From NCBI GenBank assembly GCA_011799875.1, contig CM022298.1, forward strand, positions 53,931,074 through 53,995,073: a stretch of 64,000 bases of DNA, given 5' to 3'. The translations under genes were made by a program, and so were the position numbers. Source of the stretch: Thinopyrum elongatum (taxonomy: Eukaryota > Streptophyta > Magnoliopsida > Poales > Poaceae). Under the pieces are notes generated by a model. That model did not search any database. It had not been told where the DNA came from and saw nothing but the letters and a program-made list of their open reading frames with translations. This document shows positions 54,591 to 64,000 of this stretch, piece after piece (within the stretch, counting starts at the first letter, position 1; each line of letters starts with the position of its first letter).

Positions 54591-57500
54591 TGGCAGATAA
54601 TCAGTGGATGTACAGTGGTTTTTTCCGTCGGAATCGAGTAACATCAGAGTGGATCGCGAAACCGATGTGTATTTGAAGGAGATATTCCATAGTCCAATGA
54701 GAATTATCCCACCATGCCCCTGTGCGAGATGTGCTAGACATCACCATAGAAATTAGAAGGACATGACTGACCACCTTCGCATGCACGGATATATGCGAAA
54801 CTTTGACATGCCGCCAATAAACTTAGCCGAGCAGGACCGTGGTAGAGAGGAGGTGATGCGACAACGCATCGATGGTTATGCGAACGACGGGGTCAGGGAC
54901 ATGCTAGATGATGTCATTGCTGCAGAAACGGCACATGCGACACCTTCAGAGAATGAACCGGAGGAGCCGGAGGCAACGGCAAAGGCCTTCTTGGAGGTCT
55001 TAGCCTCGTCGAAGAAACCTCTTTATGTGGGTGCGAAAATATCTCAGCTGGATGCCATCTCGCAACTGATTGCAGTCAAGGCTAAGTATGGCTGTAGCCA
55101 GAAATGCTTCGAAACATTCCTGGGAGTATGGGCTAACAGCCTCCCTGAAGGTCATGAACTGCCGAAAAGCATGTACACTACAAAGAAAATCATGAAGGCA
55201 CTCTCTATGGATTATGAGAAAATAGATGTTTGTCCGAAGAATTGCCTTTTGTTTAGGCACGAGTATGCGGATGACAAGTACTGTAGGGAGTGCGGTTCGT
55301 CTCGGTACCTTGAGGTGGTCGGTGAGGATGGTAAGAAAAGGCAGCTAGCCATCCCCGTTAAGGTTCTTTGGTATCTCCATTTTATAGAAAGACTGCAGCG
55401 CCTTTTCATCACGGAGGAGTCTGCCAAAATGATGAAATGGCACAGGGAAGGTATAAGGTACAATCCAAATAAAATCGTACATCCATCGGAAGGCGAAGCA
55501 TGGAAGTTGTTCGATGAAGAATACCCCGAGGAAGCAGCCGAGGTTGGGAATGTCATAATAGCCATATCAGGTGATGGGTTCAATCCATATGGTATGTCGT
55601 CCAATCCATACAGCTGCTGGCCCGTGTTTGTAATTCCACTCAATCTCCCTCCCGGTGCCCTAATGCAACGCAAGACCATGTTCTTGTCGCTCATCATTCC
55701 GGGTCCTGAATACCCGGGGAAGCAATTGGGTGTGTTTATGCAGCCATTGGTGGATGATTTGCACCATTCTTGGTACTTTCCGAGGTTGACATACGATCAG
55801 GATCTGCAAAGAAATTTCTTGATGAAAGTTTGGTTGCACTATTGCATGCATGACTTTCCCGGCTATGCTCTATTCTGCGGATGGTGTACAAGTGGGAAGA
55901 TGCCATGCCCAGTGTGCATGCAGGCTCTGCGAATGATTTGGCTGAGTAAGGGTGGCAAGTATGTAGCCTTTGACCTGCATCGACAATTCCTCCCTCCAGA
56001 CCATCCAGACAGGGAAGACAAGAAGAACTTCACGAAAGGCCACGTTGTTCATGAAGTAACCGAGATTCCAACATTTTCGGGGGCAGATGTTCTTGCTCAG
56101 CTAAAAGCTCTCAAGCCTAATGTCAAAGGCAAAGGCAAAGCCAAAGCCAAAGGCTTCGAGGGATATGGTGAGACGCACAACTGGACTCACATTACCCCCT
56201 TCTCGAAGCTTCCCTATTTCAAGGGCCTCAAACTTCCTTACAACATCGATGTGATGCACACCGAAAAGAATGTCACAGAGTCCCTTTTTCGCACGATCCT
56301 CAACATTCCTGATAAGACGAAGGATAACGTTAAAGCTAGAGCCGATCAACAGAGAATTTGTGAAAAACCACGTCTAAACATGAAGCCTCCCATAGGCGGT
56401 CGAAAAAACTGGTTCAAGCCAGATGCTGACTTTGTCCTTAAACCGCCAGAAAAGAAGGAAGTACTTATCTTGCTGAAACACATTTTGAAGTTCACCATTG
56501 GTTATGCATCGAATATAAGTAAGGGAGTCAATCTTTCAACGGGCAAAGTGACCGGCCTGAAGAGTCATGACTACCATGTATGGATTGAGCGGATAATGCC
56601 GGTGATGGTTCGAGGCTATGTCCCCGAGCATGTCTGGCGAGTGCTTGCCGAGCTAAGCCATTTCTTCCGCACGCTCTATGCTAAAGAAGTAAGTAAAGAC
56701 GTGATTGAACAATTGCATAAGAAGGCACCAGAGTTGATAGTCAAGCTAGAGAAGATCTTTTCGCCAGGCTTCTTTACTCCGATGACACATCTCATTCTGC
56801 ACCTCGCGAACGATGTATTGTTGGGGGGTCTGTGCAGAATCGTTGGCAGTACAGCCCTGAGAGATAGAACAAGCATCTCTGACAGAAATGTGGAAACAAA
56901 GCTAAGATTGAAGCTTCCATTGCTGAGGCAGTTATCCTAGAGGAGGTGTCAGACCTCAGGACATCATACTATCCAGACCACGTTCCCCATCTACATAACA
57001 AGGTGCCTCGATACAATATAGAAGAGCCCAAGTATCAACCCAGGCTCCATCTATTCAACATGCAAGGTGGCAGGGCTGGGGCCTCAAAATCTTATAACAT
57101 GCCACGACAAGAGTGGGAGGACCTCATGTTCTATATCTTTGCACAACATCAAGGAAGTTGAGGAAGTGTGGATGAGGTAATACCACTACACCATTCCTTT
57201 ATGTCTTCCACAGCATCATGTTCTATGTTCACTTAGTCCCGGTCTAACACCGCTTTTCTTCTTTTAGTGATTTCGTTGAAGAGGAATGGATCGGAATGAA
57301 TCCTCCTACTGAGGCGGAGGCACTTACTCTTCTCCGTCATGGAAACCCTGGACGTAAAAATTTTGTTCCTTGGTTAATGGAGAAAGTAATTTTCCACATT
57401 CCCCTATTAGTTAACCGATCTAATGCACCCAGCAATTTCAATTATACTTGTAGGGAAAAGATCTGAACATATCTATGGATGACGAATTGAGATGGGTTTC

Positions 57501-58263
57501 CATGGGTTTTGACCCTGCAGTCATAACATGTAAAAAGTATGATGTGAATGGGTATCGCTTCCATACAGAGGAGCACCAGAACAGCCGGCCTGATCCCAAA
57601 ACTATAAATACCGAAGTGTACACCCCCGGTCAAAATTCAGTAGACTAATACGGAAGGGTACAAAATATATAAGATATTACATTCTGCAACGGGTGCGAAA
57701 CCCTAAGTCTGCCTGTGTTCAAATGGCGATGGTTCGATCCGCGGGAGGGGCAGAGACATACGCCTTCCATTGGTTTGGTCGAAGTTAAACCATCAACCGT
57801 CTATGCAGGAGCCGATCTCTTCATTGCGGCTACCCAAGCTACACAAGTTTATTATCTGCCTTACCCATGCCAGAAAGAGTACCTAAAGGGTTGGGAAGTT
57901 GTGTTCAAGGTGTCGCCACATGGTAAGCTACCGGACCTGAATGAAGACGATTACTACAACATTAACCCCATGACATACGAGGGAGTGTTCTATCAAGAGC
58001 CACCTGATGATGATGTGGTTAGAAACGATGACGCTAGAGCATTGGGTGATGATGATGTGGATCCAAACGACGACGATGCACGGAATGATGGTGAGACCAT
58101 TGTCAATGAAAATGACATACTTATGCTAGAAAAGTTAAACGAAGACGCTGACGACGAGGAAGAGCCTCCACCTCCGTCAGACAACGAAGATGATATGATT
58201 GATAGTGATGATGAGACCGACCGAGAAAGAGGTTACAACAGTGATGATTCGTATGGGTTCTAG
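54591..58263 (+). pseudogene. TNP2-type CACTA transposase (Transposase_21, DUF4218, DUF4216 regions), broken
   Basis: The start at 54591 (MADNQWMYSG) is typical of grass TNP2 proteins. Next come a zinc-ligand-like CPCARC segment and a frame change near 54650. A TAG at 54757-54759 is followed by a long open stretch, 54763-56940. This holds LWYLHFIERLQRLF, GDGFNPYGM, HDFPGYALFCGW, CPVCM and LPYNIDVMHTEKNV of the transposase core. The DUF4218-like region follows (GLKSHDYHVWIERIMPV, THLILHLANDVLLGG). Reading is lost near 56840 by a frameshift and extra stops, then resumes at 56946-57158 (PRYNIEEPKYQPRL). After intron-like gaps, a DUF4216-like part (FKWRWFDPREGQ, VYYLPYPCQKEYLKGW) and an acidic tail end at 58263. 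The protein would cut and join CACTA ends; this copy cannot. Confidence 0.9.
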
Positions 58264-58520
58264 CAGATGTACGTTTCAAGTCTTTTTTTCTATGGTTTAG
58301 GAATATCCCTTTTTATGCTTTTTTATTAATGTGTTTATTATTCCTTATTATTATGCCTTTTCCTTCATTTTTAATGTACTAATTGTTTATTCTCTTTTCA
58401 ATGCAGGTTCGTGGAACATGGGCAAGGGGAAGGCCGACGGCATGGGTTTCCTATGCAAGGTCGTCAGCATGTCTAGTCGGAGTGGTTGAGCACGTAATCC
58501 TCCCCCCCGACTACTTGACG

Positions 58521-60933
58521 ATGACTCCTCACAGGGAGGTCGAGGGAGAGGTGCCCCCTAGAGGAGGAGGGGGCAGGGGGAGAGCCCCTAGATTTCGACG
58601 GGGTGGGGGGAGAGCCACTACAGGGGGTCGCGGCCAGAGAGAGCGCACCCTCACTGACTTAGGGGTGTTGTCTTCGAGGCCCTCCTCTAGTGAGGTACCC
58701 TCTTCTAGTGAGGTACCCTCTGACGAGGAGGAGGAGGACGAGGAGGTTCAGGAGGAGGTTCGGGATGGGGCCGAGGAGGAGGAGGAGGTTGGGGAGGGGG
58801 ACGAGGAGGAGGAGGAGGCAGGCGAGGAGGAGGGTGGTGGCGGGGATGATGGTGGTGGCGGGGAGGGGGTTGGCAACAAGGGGTGGCTGCGTGGTAACGC
58901 AAAGCTACCAAAGCAGATTCCTGCTACCGAGGAGCAGAAGTGGCTCATTGAGCCCATGGGGAAAGAGTAAGTGCCACTTTATAATAATTTCATTCTTTTG
59001 CTTGTCACATGCTTATATTTTTCTTTATTTTGCTTGTCACATGCTAATATTTCATTCTTTTGCAGCAACTGGATATATCCTAAAGGGGCCCGTATTCCCA
59101 ACGGCCTCATCACCATCTTGCTGAAGGTACACTGGCCGGGGCTGTACTGTCCGGATCCAGTAAGGCACCTGGACCGTTGGGTTTTGGCCACAAGCTGGGA
59201 CCACTGGGAAGCGGCCCCCCACGCGGACCATGAGACCCATGCCAAGGCCGTGATCACTAATTTTTGGGTGAGTTATCTTCAGAAGCACAAGTCCATTCTG
59301 GTTTCATGAATGATTTAACTCATGGCTTCTTCCATTCTGGTTTCATGAATGATTGTAGAAATACTATCGAGTTCTTCCGGAGCACAAGGCCACTGCCGAC
59401 CAGATGCTGCTCCAAGCCAAGAAGAAGGCCCGCCAGCTGTAGTACGAAGTGCGCTATGTGGCCATCTCGCAATACTATCACGACGCTCTTGGTGTGAAGA
59501 TGACCAAGGAAGAAGCGCGGAGGATGGGCATTACCTTGGAGAGGCAAGAGTACTTGGCGGCAAGTATAAAAGATTTTTCATTCCGATGTTTGTGGTACAT
59601 TTCATCGTTTCGTGCTGACATGCCCTTATGCTTTCATTATGTAGGTGTGTCCAAATTGGTGTTATGGAAAAGACGAGTCCTGGGCGGCATTGGTGGATCT
59701 GTGGTGTGATAAGGATGGAGCCTGGGAGGCTACGAGCATAAAAAACAAGGCTAACCGAGGGAAGGAGGGAGTACATGCTCAGGGAAACCGGAACCACTTT
59801 CTCCACAAGACACTTCATGTATGACTAACCTCATTAAACAATCTTCTTCTTCTATTTACCGTCACTTTCTTATGTATGACTAACCTCTGTTTGGTGGTGC
59901 AGGAGGAGAAACTGAAGCGGCCGCTCTCACACATGGAGGCGTGGGAGATCGCCCATACGCGGAAGAATCCCAAGCCTGGCGAGGCCAAGTACTATGGCAA
60001 GACCGTGCAGAAGAAGAAGGCCTACTCCAAGGGGTACCAGAGGTTACAACCTGGCACAGCTGACCCCATTAGCGCGGATCTGGACGAGAGGGTGGTGGTG
60101 GGCATGGGGCCCAAGAAGCACGGTCGGGAGGCGGTTCTGGATGCTGTAATCACTCCTTCTATCTCCTACACACAGCTCCGAGCTACCGACCCGAGCCTGA
60201 GCCAGCGCACGAGCACGCCCATGACCAGTGCGCAGTCACACTCCCTCTTTGATGAGCGGCAATCTGTAAGTATTTTCCCTCTTATCTTCATTGCTCACTT
60301 TATTTTTCGCATTGAGATGTTTTATGAGTTCCATCATGTCATACCATAGGCCTACATGGGTACACACGCCAGGAGACCATGGTGTGGCACGCGAGCCTTT
60401 TAGCATTTCATGAGCACAACTCTCTCATGATGGCGGTCAGTTTGGCCCCTTTCATTTCACTTCTATATTTGCACTTGCATTTCTTCTGACATTCTTTTTT
60501 GCTTGGTCAATGAACATGCAGCACGTTGTCGAGTGCATGGCGGCCGGCAGGGTTCCTCAATTGCAACCAGCACCATCTCCTCCACCACAACCAGTGCTGC
60601 TTACCTTTGAGGAGTTTCTGGCACAGCACCCTGGCCCCTCGCCGGTTAGTACATCCCCAAACTATTCACCCAAAGCATACCGTTTATTCAACACAATCAT
60701 ATATCCCCTTTATATGTCTTTTCAACATCCAGGGAACCGGTGGATCTACCGTTGGTGGTGGTGCTGGTGTTGGCACCACTCCCGAGTCACGGAGCCCGAT
60801 CACTCCGATCCACGAAGGCGGAGGCGGAGGCGGTGGCGGTCTTGGCGGTAGCGCTGCCGCTAGCAGTGACGACCTGGGCTTCGGCGGACTTGGCGGTGAC
60901 GACCTTGGCGGTGCTCGACGTCCTGGCGCTTAA
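58521..60933 (+). pseudogene. TNPA-like second CACTA gene (Transposase_24-like), multi-exon, one premature stop
   Basis: Exon 1 (58521-58968) is a low-complexity Gly/Arg- then Glu-rich stretch ending in LPKQIPATEEQKWLIEPMGK. Exon 2 (about 59066-59264) encodes NWIYPKGARIPNGLITILLK and VLATSWDHWEAAPHADH. Exon 3 (from about 59358) has a TAG at 59441-59443 inside KKARQL-YEVRYVAISQYYHDALG. Later exons give ESWAALVDLWCDKDGAWEA, SHMEAWEIAHTRKNPKPGEA and AYSKGYQRLQPGTADP. The C-terminus is Gly-rich and ends at 60933. Introns have GT...AG borders (for example 58969-59065). The kskk-type core is that of the plant Transposase_24 family, the presumed subterminal-repeat-binding partner of TNP2. Exon 1 start is uncertain. 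Confidence 0.75.
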
Positions 60934-61169
60934 GCCTTTGGGTGACGGTGGTGGTGATGATACACTTGTGGTCTTTACATGACTTGTGTGCTTCTTTATA
61001 TGCTATTGTTGTTTGTGATGATGCTTATGTTTTGCGATGATGCCTATATTGTTGTGACGGTGGCGGATGATACTTATATGTGATGTATGTCTATTTGCAT
61101 CATATATATCTGCTGATTATTTGAATTGAACTGAACTGAAAGCAAACAAAAAAAAGAAAAAAAAAACAG

Positions 61170-61526
61170 ACACAAACTATGCCGACGGCCTTGCCGTCGG
61201 CATAGTGCTGCCCCAGGAGCTACCAGTGCGCGCCATGTGGCGCCTATGCCGACGGCTAGGCCATCGGCATAGATATGCCATGTGGCGCGCACTCGTTGGG
61301 CAGCACTTGACGGCGGCTCCGACAACCACCGTTAGGCGGGGACGTTGCCGACGGCTACGGCCGCCGTCAGGATAGCATCTATGCCGACGGCATCCCGGGC
61401 TACGGCGAGGGATATGTTGCCGACGGCCCTATGCCGACGGGGGCCGTCGGCATAGGCCTGTCCCGACGGGAATCAGGGCTATGCCGACGGCCTGGGCCGT
61501 CGGCATAGGGGTTAATTCTGGTAGTG
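61170..61526. repeat. Right subterminal palindromic array of the large CACTA
   Basis: At least six ATGCCGACGGC / GCCGTCGGCAT palindromes lie between 61178 and 61507, ending with the terminal GGTAGTG. They match units at the left end and at 53262-53286. Confidence 0.9.
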
Positions 61527-61532
61527 TATATA

Positions 61533-63484
61533 CTAGCACAAATATCCGTGCGTTGCAACGGGAGAGAAAATTGACGTGTGTCGCCTGGAAAAAAAATTGA
61601 CATGTGTCCGTCAAAAAGTCCACCAGGAAGGCACGACGGCATACATACATTGGCACCAACAGCAGTAAAGAGGCGCATGCCAAAATTTTGAAGGAAAACA
61701 ATATCAATTGTGCATTAGTCATGAAAGAAGCTTTAATACTGGTGCTAAGAAACACTTACTTTTTTCATAATCTTGAAAACTACTATCTTGCTTAGGGTTT
61801 TTCACGCCTGCCTCGCTAATCTCGGCAATCAAGACATGCAGATAGTGATTGGAAGGAATATCTTGCTTTTCTTAAAATATTTGATTAGAAAAAAATGTTG
61901 CATGAATGAAACTTGCAACAACTTTGATCTAGGTGTCTTTCGACCTATCTCATGGAGCCCAACAATCCCCTTTCTTTATTGCATGCAGGCCCCCAATTGA
62001 ATATAATTTAATTAATCAGAACCTTCTTTCCTGCACAAAGCGTGCATGTCTTGTGGATTACCATTTGTTTCTTGTTTCTCCATGTGGCTCGTTGTCTATG
62101 TCTATACAGGCAACTTGCGCAAGTATAAGTTGGTCAGGTTTTATGTAAAAAGGTAAGGTGGGATTATTTCTTTTGTATAAACGAACCCCTTTCTCCCATA
62201 ATAATGAGCTAGCATAGTTGGCGTAGTTGTTTGGTTGTTGCAGGCTTATCGTGAGATCGACCCACCATGCAAGGGATGGTTTTTATTTTTATTCCGGAAA
62301 GAGAGCCCACCTTCATTCTCATGGCCCACAAGGAAAAATCCCGTTAGAAGGCCACTTGCTTGGCACCCGGCCCAGCAGACGGAACAAGCCGCAGGTCGAC
62401 GGACGAAATTTTGACGCACGAAGGGCGGGTGGACGAACGTTGGAAAATGGTCTGTGCGTTGCAACGGGATAAAAATTCATCACACTCCGGCACTCCTCTC
62501 TATAAATAATAATAAGTATTGTCAAGTATCCTTAACATGAAGAAGAATTGTTCCTTCAAGACAACCATCTTTGTAGAATTGTTTTTTTCTTTTTGCAGGA
62601 AAATGTAGCATTGCTAGACTTGCGGGTAGTGCTTTGCTAATGAGTAAACACCAAAATGAGGGATAATCGGCTATAGTCCAAGTCAATGTACATAATCCCA
62701 TTTTAATTTAATCTAACACACCCGTTAATGCATCAATTAAGGGATTTCATAGATTCTCCCAATATATGTACTCCCTCCGTTCATAAATATAAGTCTTTGT
62801 AGAGATTCTACTATGGACTATATACGGAGCAAAATGAGTGAATCTACACTCTAAAATGCATCTATATACATCCGTACGTGGTTCATAGTGAAATCTCTAT
62901 AAAGACTTATACGTAGGAACAGAGGGAATACTTTTATGCAGGCCCGTGTTGTAATTCTAGGTAGTCACCATGTATAATAGTAGGCAACGTGCATGTTAAT
63001 TCGTCAAGGGCCCTTCCAGTATTTGTTGTGCACATAATCCCATTTTAATTTAAACTAACCACTTGTTCATTAAAAGGCGTGGAAAGCTGGGAATTGCATT
63101 GGAGTTAGGCATCATCATCTCAATCAAATCGACCTTGTACGTTGTCTGGGCCGGTTGGCTTGCGCTTGCTTTATTTCCCTGGCCAGAGTTAATGTATAAA
63201 TAAATGGCAACCTGGCAACCTTCGCACCAGGGCTCTTGGTCTATTGGTTGCAAAATATCTTTAGCGTCCATGTGGTCTCAAGTTTGATGTATCATGAAAG
63301 TGCTACTTTTTTTTAATCTTTTTTTCGGCTTCCTCGAAGCTGGAGCGTGAGCCAGCAAGCGGACGATCAAACGAAAACTGGGAGGAGCGAATCGTTAATT
63401 TCCAAGACGGATGAAAATCGTATGGGTCCCACCATAAATATAAAAAAATGGAGAAATAACCCGTCCTTTAATATTAGGTAAAGA
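61533..63484 (-). mobile_element. Non-autonomous Helitron (1952 bp), minus strand
   Basis: On the minus strand the 5' end is TCTTTACCTAATATTAAAGG (from 63484), preceded by A. The 3' end is CCGTTGCAACGCACGG followed by ATATTTGTG and CTAG (ending at 61533), followed by T. The 5' TC, 3' hairpin, CTAG and insertion between A and T are all present. No Rep/helicase coding sequence is visible. A second copy of the hairpin motif (CTGTGCGTTGCAACGGG, about 62451-62467) suggests nesting or internal duplication. The interior is otherwise A/T-rich and unassigned. Confidence 0.75.
62771..62928. mobile_element. Stowaway MITE (158 bp), TA target duplication
   Basis: The left end CTCCCTCCGTTCATAAATAT and right end CGTAGGAACAGAGGGAA are inverted repeats. 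They are flanked by TA at 62769-62770 and 62929-62930, the Tc1/Mariner-Stowaway signature. It lies inside the Helitron. Confidence 0.93.
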
Positions 63485-63964
63485 TAAAGATACACCCTAT
63501 ATGGAAAGACATTAGTAATTAAATAAAACATTAAAAAATCTGAAAATATTTTTGAAATAAACTTGACCTTCCATTTTACTTGTAAAAATAATTCCACAAA
63601 AAGAAAAGAAAAAACCCGTTGATTCCTTATAGATTTTTTTTGGCCAAAATAAGATGGAGCGTGAGCCAGCAAGCGGACAATCAAACAAAAACTGGGACGA
63701 GCGAATCGTTAATTTCCAAGACGGACGAAAATCGTATGGGTCCCACCATAAATAAAAAAATAGAGAAACAATCCGTCCTTTAATATTAGGTAAAGATAAA
63801 GATACACCTTATATGGAAAGACATTAGTAATTAAATAAAACATTAAAAATTCTGAAAAAATATTTGAAATAAACTTGACATTCCATTGTACTCGTAAAAA
63901 TAATTCCACAAAAAGAAAAAAAACCGTTGATTTCTTATAGAATTTTTTTGGCCAAAATAGTGTC
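63341..63964. repeat. Tandem duplication (~314-bp unit) including the Helitron 5' end
   Basis: The unit starting TGGAGCGTGAGCCAGCAAGC at 63341 repeats at 63655 with ~95 percent identity, ending TTTGGCCAAAATA in both. Each copy holds the CTTTAATATTAGGTAAAGA segment that forms the Helitron 5' terminus (63484 and 63796). The window ends shortly after the second copy. Confidence 0.92.
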
Positions 63965-64000
63965 AATAGTGACCTATAAATAGCAAATAATTTTTTTTGC

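Larger units (their letters stand above)
47989..61526 (+). mobile_element. Large CACTA transposon with TNP2-type and TNPA-like genes (13.5 kb including a nested element)
   Basis: The right end reads TTAATTCTGGTAGTG, finishing at 61526; its complement is CACTACCAGAATTAA. The left end reads GACTACCGGGTCCG at 47989, a degraded CACTACC. Subterminal ATGCCGACGGC...GCCGTCGGCAT palindromes occur at both ends (48004-48097, 50328-50455, 53262-53286, 61178-61507). The left junction is exactly where homology to the F-box upstream region stops. The 3-bp flanks (TCT left, TAT right) match at only two of three positions. Subtracting the nested CACTA gives ~11.4 kb of its own DNA, within the range of Triticeae Caspar-type elements. 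Both genes are broken, so it is no longer autonomous. Confidence 0.85.

Overview
The window is nuclear DNA of a large, repeat-rich grass genome, very probably a Triticeae species (wheat, barley, Aegilops or rye group). The reasons are Angela/WIS-type copia LTRs, a Del/Tekay-type gypsy element with ~4 kb LTRs, a Sirevirus with an extra 3' ORF, CACTA elements with short palindromic subterminal repeats, CTCCCTCCGTTC Stowaway ends, and introns with GT...AG borders. Nothing looks bacterial or organellar. All identifications are by reading motifs; no database search was run.

Layout. (1) 1-26934 is one nested stack of LTR retrotransposons. A Sirevirus (19384-26934 visible: pol remnant, intact extra ORF, 3' LTR) was entered by an Angela copia element. 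Angela's right end is at 19383, its internal region is 7351-17631, and its left LTR is cut. A gypsy element entered Angela's left LTR (gypsy 3' LTR 2798-6748, pol 329-2760). A minus-strand Angela/WIS-like element then entered the gypsy reverse transcriptase (its LTR end is at 328). Angela also carries a CACTA element (11761-15029, 3-bp duplication) and a solo LTR (15582-17331, perfect 5-bp duplication). Removing both restores one continuous reading frame, apart from point stops.

(2) 26935-47988 is a gene-bearing island with much local duplication. It holds a GC-rich LINE-like ORF cut by the Sirevirus, a 222-bp copy of a glycosyltransferase gene's 5' flank, and a broken multi-exon gene of the type that accompanies Ulp1-like peptidases in grass transposons. 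It also holds three members of one F-box family: one intact at 35569-36726, one split by a Mutator-like element at 40330-42222, and one decayed on the minus strand at 46676-47832. A nucleotide-diphospho-sugar transferase gene (44609-45741) carries a one-base frameshift. Helitron ends, a (TTG)n-tailed SINE/LINE-like repeat and a ~1.1-kb-spaced tandem duplication fill the gaps.

(3) 47989-61526 is a large CACTA transposon with a TNP2-type transposase gene and a second TNPA-like gene, both broken. It also has ~325-bp tandem repeats and three strong foldbacks. A 2.15-kb non-autonomous CACTA of another family sits 120 bp inside its left end; that element contains an hAT-like MITE and a 5S-rRNA-derived segment.

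(4) 61527-64000 is a minus-strand Helitron (61533-63484) with a Stowaway MITE inside it, followed by a ~314-bp tandem duplication of its 5' end.

Only two ORFs look potentially translatable as they stand: the F-box gene and the Sirevirus extra ORF. The most interesting points are: a palindrome array plus TATA box repeated both in the Sirevirus LTR and just upstream of its extra ORF, which suggests a separate promoter; the 5S-like pol III segment inside a CACTA element; two adjacent foldbacks in the transposase leader; and the F-box inverted duplication.
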